A stretch of 64,000 bases of DNA from Micromonospora polyrhachis (GTDB lineage: Bacteria > Actinomycetota > Actinomycetes > Mycobacteriales > Micromonosporaceae), in assembly GCF_014203835.1 (NCBI RefSeq), contig NZ_JACHJW010000001.1, forward strand, positions 1,798,001-1,862,000, given 5' to 3'. Below are positions 1 through 8,496 of this stretch, piece by piece (the stretch's first letter is position 1; the number at the start of each line of letters is the position of its first letter). The notes under the pieces were generated by a model. It worked only from the letters and a program-made list of their open reading frames with translations. It was not told the origin of the DNA and ran no database searches. A program made the translations under genes and the position numbers.

Positions 1-351
1 CGGCACCCGCCGCTGCGGCGTCGCTCCAAGCAGGTCAGCTACGGGCACTTGGGCAAGTTGGCTATGTAGGTCCCAAGCGGCGCAATCCACTGCACCGACG
101 GCCCACGACGCCACCACGCTGGTGTCTGCCCGGATTGCCCTACACAGGGCCGCATGAAGTCTCTGGTGGTCGTTCACCGGCTCGCCGAGTGCTGGTTGTG
201 TAAGGACAGCCTCCACGTACCGTCCAATCTCCGCCGTCACCGGCCCGTACCAGCCGATCGTCCCGGCCGCATAGAGGGCAACGAACGTGGCGTCCTCGCT
301 CGAGCCGGCTTTGGTGGTAACGACGCGGATCGCCTCAATCCTGGCTGCCAT
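1..351 (-). CDS. Enolase-superfamily (MR/MLE) enzyme, N-terminal part, cut by window edge
   Basis: The reading frame opens with ATG at 351 on the minus strand, sharing one base with the TGA of the phosphoketolase-like gene, and runs off the window. The visible 117 residues match the capping domain of mandelate racemase/muconate lactonising enzymes: a beta-rich start (IEAIRVVTTKAG), a TIGWYGPVTAEIGRYVE segment, and the typical helix plus turn ASWAVGAVDCAAWDLHSQ followed by VPVADLLGA and RRVP. The catalytic barrel lies outside the window, so the reaction (acid-sugar dehydratase, epimerase or racemase) cannot be read. Position and overlap make it the third gene of a radical SAM/phosphoketolase operon. 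The superfamily call is fairly firm; the function is open. Confidence 0.75.
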   Translation of the reverse strand, partial: MAARIEAIRVVTTKAGSSEDATFVALYAAGTIGWYGPVTAEIGRYVEAVLTQPALGEPVNDHQRLHAALCRAIRADTSVVASWAVGAVDCAAWDLHSQLAQVPVADLLGATPQRRVP

Positions 352-2324
352 CAGCGCTTCCGCTTGGCTAGCAGTGCCTCGGCTGCCGAGGTAACGCCAG
401 CGACATCGAACCCGGCGTGCGCCGCCAACCTTTCCTGTGACATCGGGAACGACGGCTCGGCCCAGCCGATTACGTCGACGTCGCGGTGCAGCCGACCACC
501 GAGCAGCCCCCAGATCGCGGCCGGGTGCCCGAGCGTCACGATGAGCACGGCGGCGTGAGTTCCGATGTAGTGATGCAGGTCCGGGTCTGTAAGCGCCGTC
601 AGGTCGTGGACGTTGACCACCCGGATCCGACAGCCAGAGTGGCTGCGGATCCTCACAACGGCGTCCGTAACCACTGCTGCGGCGAGGTCGCCGGCGCACA
701 CCAGCGTCAGGTCTGGCTCGCCTGGGTCGCTCAGGTGGCGCCAGACCGCCAAGCCGCAGTGACGCTCCTCATCGACCGTCTCCCCGGGGTAGGTCGCGGT
801 GGTGTGCTTGCCCGCGACGATGACGTTGACGCGTCCCATTGACCGCAATGCATCGTCGAGCGCGACAGCGACCCGGTCTGAGTCGGCGGGCGTGAAGACG
901 TGCACGGCCGTGTCGCCCGTCCCTAGCAGCGCGGTGATCAGTGAAGGGTCTCCGTGGCTGTACACGTTGTGCCAGCCATACGAGGTCAAGAGCAAGTTGA
1001 TGCTCGGCAATGAATGCTTGATGAGCCGCCGTTGCTTGAGCTGTCCGATCAGTCCGGTCAGCAACAGCGGCGCGAATGCCTCGTACGAGATAATCAGGCC
1101 GCGATGGCCTGTCGCTGTCCACCCGGCAACCCAGCCGAGGAGGACTTCCTCAGCAAGTACCTCATGTGCCCAAGCTTCGCCCTGCAGGTCGCCGAGGCGG
1201 TTCGACCGCAGTTCATCCGGGCTAAAGACCTTGATGTCGCCGGTTGCGGCATGCGCCCGCAGCACTGCGGTCACTTCCGTTGCGAAACCCCGCCCCGTTG
1301 CCGCTACTGGCGGGGGCATCGGCGGAGCATCCAATAGCGCGCTGCCAACGTCAATGGCGTCCAGCGCAGACGCGAGCGCACCAACGGGCTGCGCGTCGGC
1401 GTCGAACAGTTCACTGGGCCGGTAGGACGACAGCCAGGCACGCAGCGCCGCCAGTTGACACGGATCACCGGCCGGCTCTGTGAGCGGTGTCTTGTGCGCC
1501 CCAATGGGGCCGGACCAGCCCTTCACGCACCGTAGGAACACCACCCGATGTGCTCTGCGGGCGGTTGCCTCGACGCCGGCCACGAGGACACGGTGGAACT
1601 CGGCATGCTCGCCTAACCCGCCGTCTGTCCCAACTTCGACGACGACCGGCTCCCAGCCCAGACCCCGTGCGTAAGCGCTCACCTCCTCGTCGCTCATGCC
1701 ACCCAGCAGCGACGGGCCGCCCATTCGATGACCGTTGAGATGCACGACCGGCAGCACCATGGTGTCGGCTAGCACGCGCCGGGCCAGCCAGGAGGCCGCC
1801 GTGGCAGGAGTCTCGCATTCGCCGTCACCGATGATCGGCACGACGACCCGGTTCGGGGAGTCCAGCGCCATGCCCTGGGCAAAGGCGAACGCGCCGCCGA
1901 GCCACCCGCCCATGTAGGCACCGGCTGGCAACTCGGGATGAACCTCCGAGCCGAGCGCGTCCCCGTCCGGAAACGCCGCAGCCAGTGCTGCCAGCCCATC
2001 AGCGTCTCGCCCGTACCGTGGATCCATCTTAACGATGTCGCCGGTCATCCAGGCCAATGCACGCTGGACGACACCAGCATGGCCGGCGCCCAGAACTGGA
2101 ACTATCTGCAGACCGATGCCGCAGCCTGCGGCGAGGACGGCATGCGCCAGCACCCATGCCGTGCCGGGTACCGTGCCCCAATGACCTGCCGGGCGCGGCT
2201 TAACGTCGGACTCATCAAGGCAGTCGACAGCGAGCACGTTCGATCGAAGGTGAAGCTGCGCGACCGACAGGTACGTGAGCGCACGCCAAAGGGCATCCGC
2301 ACGATGGGCGAGATCCACCGACAC
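351..2324 (-). CDS. Divergent phosphoketolase-like ThDP enzyme (XFP family)
   Basis: This 657-residue protein follows the phosphoketolase fold throughout. XFP enzymes split xylulose-5-P or fructose-6-P into acetyl phosphate and a shorter sugar phosphate. Visible family signatures are WRALTYLSVAQL near the start, GHWGTVPG (His48), GAGHAGVV (His82), the ThDP motif GDGECE at 166-169 with HLNG about 30 residues later, KGWSGP, GAHKTPL and YSHGDPSL. The canonical HEGGELGY segment reads YMGGWLGG, and the protein is some 130 residues shorter than the usual 790, so substrate choice may differ. GTG at 2324 is chosen because GGGAG lies 6 nt upstream and it follows the radical SAM stop by one base. The open frame extends to 2471, but that part overlaps the upstream gene. 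Confidence 0.8.
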   Translation of the reverse strand: MSVDLAHRADALWRALTYLSVAQLHLRSNVLAVDCLDESDVKPRPAGHWGTVPGTAWVLAHAVLAAGCGIGLQIVPVLGAGHAGVVQRALAWMTGDIVKMDPRYGRDADGLAALAAAFPDGDALGSEVHPELPAGAYMGGWLGGAFAFAQGMALDSPNRVVVPIIGDGECETPATAASWLARRVLADTMVLPVVHLNGHRMGGPSLLGGMSDEEVSAYARGLGWEPVVVEVGTDGGLGEHAEFHRVLVAGVEATARRAHRVVFLRCVKGWSGPIGAHKTPLTEPAGDPCQLAALRAWLSSYRPSELFDADAQPVGALASALDAIDVGSALLDAPPMPPPVAATGRGFATEVTAVLRAHAATGDIKVFSPDELRSNRLGDLQGEAWAHEVLAEEVLLGWVAGWTATGHRGLIISYEAFAPLLLTGLIGQLKQRRLIKHSLPSINLLLTSYGWHNVYSHGDPSLITALLGTGDTAVHVFTPADSDRVAVALDDALRSMGRVNVIVAGKHTTATYPGETVDEERHCGLAVWRHLSDPGEPDLTLVCAGDLAAAVVTDAVVRIRSHSGCRIRVVNVHDLTALTDPDLHHYIGTHAAVLIVTLGHPAAIWGLLGGRLHRDVDVIGWAEPSFPMSQERLAAHAGFDVAGVTSAAEALLAKRKR

Positions 2325-2325
2325 T

Positions 2326-3411
2326 TCAGACTCCCACCAGTCGTTCACCAGCAAAGCTGAAGTACCACAACGGCCGGTAGCACTCCCACGCCTGCGGCCG
2401 CAGCCCAAGTCCACCCAGAATCTGTTCGATCGATGCCCTGGCCTGCAGATAGAACTCCAACTGCTCGGCACCCGGCGTCCGCAAACCCGCCATGATCGAG
2501 TTGTGGGCCTGGTACACCTGGAAGTTGGGAAACTCGGTCACGTGTCCGCCGAGTGCGGCCACACCGGACCGCAGTTCGGTGAGCGGATCGAGGCCCACGA
2601 TGTAGGTGAACGAGGTGCCGAGTCCCGCCTGGCGGGCCCGACGGAGCAGGTCGGGCATGTCGGCCCGCCGGAGTCGTGCCTTGCTTGTCTTCAATAGCAG
2701 GTCACGCCGGGTGAAGCACTCGGCGGTCAACCTCAGGACGAACGGCGCGACGCGAGCAGCGAGATCGGCAAACGCCGTGTCTGACTGGATGACCGACGTC
2801 AGGAAACCTATCCGGGCACCGATACCCTGCAAACCGAGCGCGGTTCGCAGGCCTACCAGGTGAGCAACGGCGGCGTCTTCCCGCTCGAAGCATCCGGTCG
2901 AGACAGTCACCTCGCGGAGTTCGCTCAGGTTTCGGCGCGGGTGCTGCTCAACCATCGCCGCCAGTAGTTCGGCGAGCTCCCGCTCCTCGGAGAAACGTGG
3001 GTCCGCGGCAGCTTCCAGCGTGTTCGGGCAGAACGCGCAGCCCACACAGCGGCTTCGGGCGTTCGGGTTCAACGTCGCGGCCCTGCCGCCATCCCGGAAA
3101 TAGCCTCCAACCGCCTCGTCGGCATCGATCCGCTGCACAGTACCAATGCAATCCTGTCCCAAATGCAGATCGTGATCGCCAAGCCGGAACGGCGACCCTA
3201 CCGCGTTCAGGGGCACGATCACCTTCCATGACACCTTTGATGCCGAGGCAATTGTTACGCTCACCCGAGCTCGGTGCTGACAGTGATCCGACGAGATTCC
3301 GTACAGGTTCAGGGCGATCAGCACAGCATCCTCGACCGGCACCTCATAACGAGCGGCCAGCCTGACTACCTCATCGATCTCTAGCTTGGTGTTGGGCGTC
3401 GCTATAGCCAT
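2326..3411 (-). CDS. Radical SAM enzyme with CX2CX2C cluster motif
   Basis: A 361-residue protein with RCVGCAFCPN at residues 121-130, giving Cys122, Cys125 and Cys128 as probable [4Fe-4S] ligands. The spacing is CX2CX2C, not the classical CX3CX2C. About 115 residues precede the motif, and after it come strands and helices consistent with a partial barrel (EVTVSTGCFERED, IGARIGFLTSV, FVLRLTAECF, GTSFTYIVGLDPL). The C-terminal ECYRPLWYFSF is aromatic-rich. ATG at 3411 is preferred because GAAGGCAGG precedes it and the family-like sequence starts there; an in-frame ATG exists at 3543. It is followed after one base by the phosphoketolase-like gene, so the two are translationally linked. The reaction is unknown; cofactor use is inferred from the cysteine triad. 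Confidence 0.75.
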   Translation of the reverse strand: MAIATPNTKLEIDEVVRLAARYEVPVEDAVLIALNLYGISSDHCQHRARVSVTIASASKVSWKVIVPLNAVGSPFRLGDHDLHLGQDCIGTVQRIDADEAVGGYFRDGGRAATLNPNARSRCVGCAFCPNTLEAAADPRFSEERELAELLAAMVEQHPRRNLSELREVTVSTGCFEREDAAVAHLVGLRTALGLQGIGARIGFLTSVIQSDTAFADLAARVAPFVLRLTAECFTRRDLLLKTSKARLRRADMPDLLRRARQAGLGTSFTYIVGLDPLTELRSGVAALGGHVTEFPNFQVYQAHNSIMAGLRTPGAEQLEFYLQARASIEQILGGLGLRPQAWECYRPLWYFSFAGERLVGV

Positions 3412-3746
3412 CCGAACCTGCCTTCGAATCGTGGACCAATCCCCGCATGTATCGTGTTCGGTGGAACTCCCCGGGCCTCTAATGGTGTCGACGAGGACAA
3501 CCAGGCCCCTTGATTGGGTCGATCTATGGATCGGCAGTTTCATCCTGATGTGGGTACCGGATACAGTCGGCGATATTTCACGGTTGCGGAAGCCGTTGCC
3601 TTACGCTGGCGCGGCTCTCATGCAGTTGCGCCGGGCGACCTACGGAGTTAAGCCTGACGGTTCGGGCAATTGCCTAGGACTCGGTCTGATGCGGCGGGTC
3701 CCATCATGCCGCTCCTTGTCCACCGGCGGGCTTCCTCAGGCGTCTA
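3412..3746. other. Intergenic region without a supported gene
   Basis: This 335-base stretch separates the phosphotransferase stop from the radical SAM start. Both genes are on the minus strand. Short open frames on either strand show no family resemblance or ribosome binding site. It probably holds the promoter for the radical SAM operon, but no convincing -35/-10 pair could be fixed by eye. Confidence 0.5.
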
Positions 3747-4664
3747 TCATCTGTATGGCGTCCAGACGGCCTCGACGTCGCCGCTTTTGAAAGTCGTCAA
3801 TCGATGCCGCCATTGTGGAGTAAGGGATGGGTTGTCATGCAGTACCGGCAGTACGCTGGTCACGAGCTGGAGTTCGCGAAGTTGACGGAGGACTGGAAAC
3901 CCTGGCCAGTCGGTTACATCAGTGCCATATGCTTCGGCTAGCTCCTCGTGGACGTTTCCGGCGTAGGCAAAACGTAGCTTTCCGACAGCAGTAGGTGTCA
4001 GATCCCATTCGCGTGGTCCGTACGCGGCAGAGTCAAAATCGCAGATTACAGGACCCGTAGGGCCTGGAATTAGGTTGCCGATAAAGCTATCTCCATGAAT
4101 AGGCCCCGGCGGTATGCTGTACCTAAGGTCGACGATTGCTCCCTCCAGCTCATCGCACTTTGATTCGAGGAATAGCCGGTCGCTTTTTGGGAGAATGTCA
4201 GTCTCGGCAATGCGTTGTCGAATAGGCCTTAGCGGTCGCCAACGAGGGAGTGGTGTGGCGGGAGGTGGCAAACTGTGGAATCGGCGCAGGATTCGGCCCA
4301 GATCAGATGCGGTTGCCGCAATTCCGGTAGCGGGGACACTGTGCCAGATTGTCGCTAGGTGCCCATGTGCCTCGATAGGCTGCTTGACGTTAGGGAGTAG
4401 CTGTACGGATGGCATACCGTGTGTGGTTAGCCACTTGGCGACGGCGATTATCTTGGGCACTCGATCGCGAACGGTCTGGGATCCGGCAATCCGAACGACT
4501 ATGGGTTCCTGGGCCAATTCAAAAACCGCGTTGTTAGTGAATTTGATCAGCCTCGCACCTGAAGGGTTCAGGCCCGACCGGCCGCAAATAGCGTGCAAGA
4601 CGACATCGAGTCCGTCGCGGTTTAAGGGGATAGGGGTATGGTCTTTGATGTGTAGGTTGATCAT
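3747..4664 (-). CDS. Aminoglycoside-phosphotransferase-family kinase (APH/choline kinase fold)
   Basis: A 305-residue protein of the small-molecule kinase fold. Near residue 190 the catalytic loop reads GPIHGDSFIGNL, matching the family HGDxxxxN pattern with catalytic Asp and metal-binding Asn. It is followed by VICDFDSAAYGPREWDL, equivalent to the metal-binding D[FW][DE] segment. The N-terminal part (KFTNNAVFEL, PIVVRIAG) is the expected nucleotide-binding lobe. Its ATG overlaps the stop of the upstream XRE/TPR regulator in an ATGA, so the two form one operon. Substrates in this family range from antibiotics to sugars, amino alcohols and amino acids, so none is assigned. It could phosphorylate an intermediate of the downstream radical SAM/phosphoketolase pathway, which is inference from position. 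Confidence 0.75.
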   Translation of the reverse strand: MINLHIKDHTPIPLNRDGLDVVLHAICGRSGLNPSGARLIKFTNNAVFELAQEPIVVRIAGSQTVRDRVPKIIAVAKWLTTHGMPSVQLLPNVKQPIEAHGHLATIWHSVPATGIAATASDLGRILRRFHSLPPPATPLPRWRPLRPIRQRIAETDILPKSDRLFLESKCDELEGAIVDLRYSIPPGPIHGDSFIGNLIPGPTGPVICDFDSAAYGPREWDLTPTAVGKLRFAYAGNVHEELAEAYGTDVTDWPGFPVLRQLRELQLVTSVLPVLHDNPSLTPQWRHRLTTFKSGDVEAVWTPYR

Positions 4665-6025
4665 GGGGTACCTCGCATCGTGCTAATTTCATTTGCAAGA
4701 TCCTGCAGATCGCCCTCTTGTAAAGCCGCGAGGCTTCGAAGGGGCTCCATTCGATCGATCGTGCGAACTGATCTTACCGATTTCGCGTTGGCTACGGCCT
4801 GGCGGCCCGCGTGAAGGCCGCCATCGCGCTCGCCGATCCGAAGGCACATGACAGCGAGAGTGGTTAGCTCGAAGATGCGACTCCGCGCCATGCTAGAACC
4901 TCGCAATGCGACTGCTGTTTGAAGAAGTGCGATGCCTTCTTCGAGGTCTGCCTCGCGTGGTTTCGAGAGGGCAGACAGGGTGACTCCAATGGATGCATAA
5001 AGATCGGCCTCGCCGAAAAAACGCACCCAGACGGGCGCATTCTCATGATCGGCGCGTGCGAATTCATCCCGGGCTCGACTAATAGAACGTTGCATCTGTT
5101 GCGAATCTCCGAGCAGTGCATATGCCCACGCTTCGTTGGCGCAGAGCATGGCGACCGTGAGCCCAGAGCCGGAGTCCTGGGCTGTTATCTGTCCTAGCTG
5201 GAAGAAACGCAAGGCTTCACGGTGCATGCCGCGATGTAAGTGAAGGCGACCCATGCGGTACAAAACGTTCGCCGCCAACGAATTATCTGCCGCATGCTTG
5301 GCTTGCTCATGGGCACGGGCGAAGTGCTTTCGCGCCACAGAGTACATTCCAACGTCAAACGACGTCCATCCCGCGAGATTATGTAGATCCGCCAAAGCTA
5401 AATGCAAACGAGACCGGGTTTGGTCATCACATGCGGCATTAAGGAGCTGCTGAGCCCAGCGGACCTGGGCTGCGACAGCGTCGCGGCAGGCACCGCCACC
5501 GTGTCGGTAATCCAAGACCCGCATCGCAGCAGTGAGCGCCTCAATCTGCGCGACGTCCCATGTGCCCACACGGGTGGGGGCGGGAGCGACCTGTCGGTCG
5601 ATTGGCTGCCACCATCGTGTGACCTCGTCCGTGGCAGTTCCCATCGTTACATTGGCTGCGTGGGAGAGGAGGCTCCTCACCTCTTCCCGCTCATTCGCGT
5701 GAGTTGAGCATGTCGCGGACGCTAAATCGAGAGCGATTTCGGTCGACTCGTCGTAGGCCACACCCATGTACCCGCGTGGGATGCCGAAGCCATCGGCAAT
5801 GCGGACCAACACCTCGTGCGCCATAATTCGGCGGCCCTTGAGGACCTCGTAGACCTCCGAAGCTGTCTGGCCCGTCAGACGCGCGATCCTTCGTTGTGAG
5901 ACCCCGACACGTTGAAGGCGCTCGTATACCGTCTTTAGATCGCGGGAGGCGAGCGCCTGGCGCATCTCGCGGTGTTCCCACACTGTGGGGGCTACGGCAT
6001 CCGTAGAAACCAGGTCGGTGTTCAT
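4661..6025 (-). CDS. XRE-family transcriptional regulator with TPR-like C-terminal domain
   Basis: A 454-residue regulator. Residues about 25-90 form a helix-turn-helix (VSQRRIARLTGQTASEVYEVLKG, then VLVRIADGFGIPRGYMG), the Cro/C1 type. From about residue 170 onward the protein is a run of helical hairpins with TPR character (LHLALADLHNLAGW, ARKHFARAHEQAKHA, VLYRMGRLHLHRGMHREALRFF). Such long XRE-TPR proteins are common in actinomycetes and often control neighbouring biosynthetic genes. It overlaps the phosphotransferase gene by 4 bp. Upstream, the leader carries a perfect inverted repeat (6101-6127) that may be its own operator. The DNA-binding class is well supported; the signal it senses is unknown. 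Confidence 0.8.
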   Translation of the reverse strand: MNTDLVSTDAVAPTVWEHREMRQALASRDLKTVYERLQRVGVSQRRIARLTGQTASEVYEVLKGRRIMAHEVLVRIADGFGIPRGYMGVAYDESTEIALDLASATCSTHANEREEVRSLLSHAANVTMGTATDEVTRWWQPIDRQVAPAPTRVGTWDVAQIEALTAAMRVLDYRHGGGACRDAVAAQVRWAQQLLNAACDDQTRSRLHLALADLHNLAGWTSFDVGMYSVARKHFARAHEQAKHAADNSLAANVLYRMGRLHLHRGMHREALRFFQLGQITAQDSGSGLTVAMLCANEAWAYALLGDSQQMQRSISRARDEFARADHENAPVWVRFFGEADLYASIGVTLSALSKPREADLEEGIALLQTAVALRGSSMARSRIFELTTLAVMCLRIGERDGGLHAGRQAVANAKSVRSVRTIDRMEPLRSLAALQEGDLQDLANEISTMRGTP

Positions 6026-6100
6026 ATCGGCCCCAGTCGACTCGAGGGCAGGTCTGTCTCTGCAGGCTAGCCGCAGCTTGTTCCGTAGGGAACCCCGACT

Positions 6101-6127
6101 TGCCTAGCCGACTAGCGCAGCTAGGCA
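6101..6127. promoter_or_regulatory. Inverted repeat upstream of the XRE/TPR gene, candidate operator
   Basis: TGCCTAGC at 6101-6108 is mirrored by GCTAGGCA at 6120-6127 around an 11-base spacer that itself contains CTAG. Another CTAG lies at about 6067. CTAG is scarce in GC-rich actinomycete DNA, so this clustering about 75 bp upstream of the regulator start suggests a protein-binding site. This is inference only. Confidence 0.4.
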
Positions 6128-6280
6128 CTCACGACGCCTACCGAAGCGGCTCGGTCCCTGCGCTTACACAGTGCGTTACGTCACGGGATCCTGAGTTTGC
6201 GATTGACGATTCCCAGGGGATCGCTACCTGGAATGGGATGCACGCGTATCGAGAGGTAGGACGCTCTAGAGAGGCGTTGG

Positions 6281-6910
6281 GTGAGAATGGCGGTGGCGGA
6301 TGAGTTCTTTCGTCTGGCTCATGATGATGTGACTGGTCGTCTTCGGTTGGCTGGTCGGCCTGCATCGTTGGGTTTGGCGGCGGCGTTGTTGGGCGAGCTG
6401 GTTTTCGGCGGGAATTTGTGGGTCAAGGACCGGTATGTGTCAGTACGGGCCTGTGACGCGCCGTCAGATGTGCTTGCTCGTGGGGTGTTGGATCGGCTTG
6501 CTGCTGAGCCGGGGTTGACGGATGTGCGTACGTGGGTGTCGATGCTCGCCGATGACGCGTTGGAGGATGTGGCGCGTCGTCTGTGGCGGGCTGGGCACCT
6601 GCGGCCCAGGCGGAAGCGTCGGCGGCTTCGGCCGGAGACGGTGTGGGTGCCGACGAGTATGAACGCTGCGGCTATGCCGAGGGCGCTGTTGTCGGTGCGG
6701 CTGCGTCGTGGCGAGCCCCTGACTCAGACGGATGTCTTTCTGGCCGGTTTGTGTGTTGTGACGGGGCTGGATGGGCTGCTCTTCGATGGGGCGCCACTTG
6801 AGTCTCGCAGGCATCTGGCCCGGCTGGTGGATGAGTTGTGGCCGCCGGCGCGGGAGTTGGTGGAGACCGCGTCGACTGCAGTCGCGGACGTCATTCTCGC
6901 CGCACGCTGA
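6281..6910 (+). CDS. GPP34 (GOLPH3-like) family protein
   Basis: A 209-residue protein that matches the bacterial GPP34 family: DEFFRLAHDDVTGRLRLAG at the start, LGLAAALLGELVFGGNLWV, then a basic region LRPRRKRRRLRPETVWVPT and a helical C-terminus ending in LVETASTAVADVILAAR. The eukaryotic relatives bind phosphatidylinositol-4-phosphate and retain Golgi enzymes; the actinomycete paralogues have no settled role. GTG at 6281 is favoured because GAGAGG lies 6 nt upstream; ATG at 6287 is the alternative. It lies divergent from the XRE/TPR gene and is followed 48 bp later by the permease. Confidence 0.8.
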   Translation: MRMAVADEFFRLAHDDVTGRLRLAGRPASLGLAAALLGELVFGGNLWVKDRYVSVRACDAPSDVLARGVLDRLAAEPGLTDVRTWVSMLADDALEDVARRLWRAGHLRPRRKRRRLRPETVWVPTSMNAAAMPRALLSVRLRRGEPLTQTDVFLAGLCVVTGLDGLLFDGAPLESRRHLARLVDELWPPARELVETASTAVADVILAAR

Positions 6911-6958
6911 CCCTCGACCTCGACCTCGGCAATCAAATCGAGTGATTAGTAGGAGTTC

Positions 6959-8496
6959 TTGATGCCTGTTTCCATGTCACCGCCAGGTCGGGCCACCGCC
7001 TCGTTGGCTGCTGGGCGGCTTGGTGTGCCGGCGGTGGTGTTCTTCGTGATGTCCGCGGCGACGCCGTTGACGGTGGTGGCGGGGGTGGTGACGACCGGCT
7101 ACGCCACCACAGGTCTGACGGGTATCCCCGTCGCGTTCGCGCTGGTCGGTGTGGTCCTGGCGGTGTTCTCCGTTGGGTATGTGGCGATGGCGCGGCGGAT
7201 GGCCAACGCGGGCGCTTTCTACGCCTACATCGCCCGGGGGATCGGTCGTCCGGCGGGTGTGGGGGCCGCGTGGGTTGCCCTGCTGTCCTACAACGCGTTG
7301 CAGGTCGGCCTGTACGGGGCGATCGGCGCGGCCGTCGGGCCGCTGGTGGAGCAGTGGATCGGCATCCACGTCGTGTGGTGGGTGATCGCCCTGGCCGCCT
7401 GGGCGACCACGGCGGTGCTGGGGCTGCTGCGGGTGGACATCAACAGCACAGTGCTGGCCGTGTTGCTGTTGGCCGAGGTCGCCGTGATCGTCGCCTACAG
7501 TGTCGCGGACCTCGCCCACCCGCTGCTGGTGGCGTCAGCATGGCGGCCCTGTCGCCCGGCAACCTGATCGGACCCGGGGTGGGGGCGATCCTCGCCCTGG
7601 CGGTGCTCGGCTTCGTCGGGTTCGAGTCCGCTGTGGTGTTCTCCGAGGAATCCAAGGACCCGCGGCGGACGGTGCCGACCGCCACCTACATCGCCGTCGG
7701 CGGCACCGCCCTGCTGTACGCGTTCGGATCGTGGGCGATGACGGTGGCCACCGGCCCCGACCAGATCGTCGCCCGATCCCGGGCCGAAGGGCCTGACCTG
7801 GTCTTCCACCTCGCCCAGGGGCATCTCGGGTCGACGGCTGTCGCCGTCGGGCAGGTCCTGTTCGCGACCAGCATCGTCGCGGCGATGATCTCCTTTCACA
7901 ACACCACCGCCCGCTACATGTTCGCGCTCGGCCGGGAGCGGGTACTACCCGCCGCCTTGGCGCGTATCACCCGACGCGGCAACGCGCCCCGCAACGCCAG
8001 CCTCGTCCAGTCCGGCATCGGCCTAGCCGTCATCGTGACCTACGCGGCAGGCGGCTGGGACCCGATGACCCGGCTGTTCTTCTGGTGCGGCACCTCCGGC
8101 GGCCTCGGCGTCCTGATCCTCATCACCGCCACCGCGATAGCCGTCCCCATCTTCTTCACCCGCCACCCCAACGCCGAGAACACCTGGCGCAGTGTCACCG
8201 CACCCGTGACCGCGCTACTCGCCCTGCTGGTGGTGCTGTACCTGGCGATAGGCAACTTCGGCACCCTGCTCGGTGTCCCACCCGGCCACCCACTGGCCTG
8301 GGCCATCCCCACGACGCTACTGGCCGTCGGTGCGTCCGGCTTCGGCTGGGGCCTGATCCTGCGGGCCACCCAACCCGCCGTCTACGCCGCCATCGGCCTC
8401 GGCGCCAAAGCCCCCCACATCGGCACCGGCCGGATCCCCGCCCGCCGGACCGGCGTCCACCACCACATCCCCACCTGGCCGGAGAACCGTCGATGA
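6959..8496 (+). pseudogene. APC-superfamily amino-acid permease, interrupted by a one-base frameshift
   Basis: Two frames together encode one complete permease of about 510 residues. The first (6959 to the TGA at 7565) carries the N-terminus (LGVPAVVFFVMSAATPLTVV and five or six membrane helices). The second frame, ending at 8496, continues from about 7530 with GGVSMAALSPGNLIGP, VLGFVGFESAVVFSEESKDP (a classic APC motif) and the remaining helices. Inserting one base near 7525-7530 restores a smooth join (LAHP then AAGGVS). No slippery heptamer for programmed shifting was noticed. It is either a recent pseudogene or a sequencing error. ATG 6959 follows AGGAG. The downstream GNAT overlaps its stop in ATGA, arguing that the full protein was once translated. 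Confidence 0.8.
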
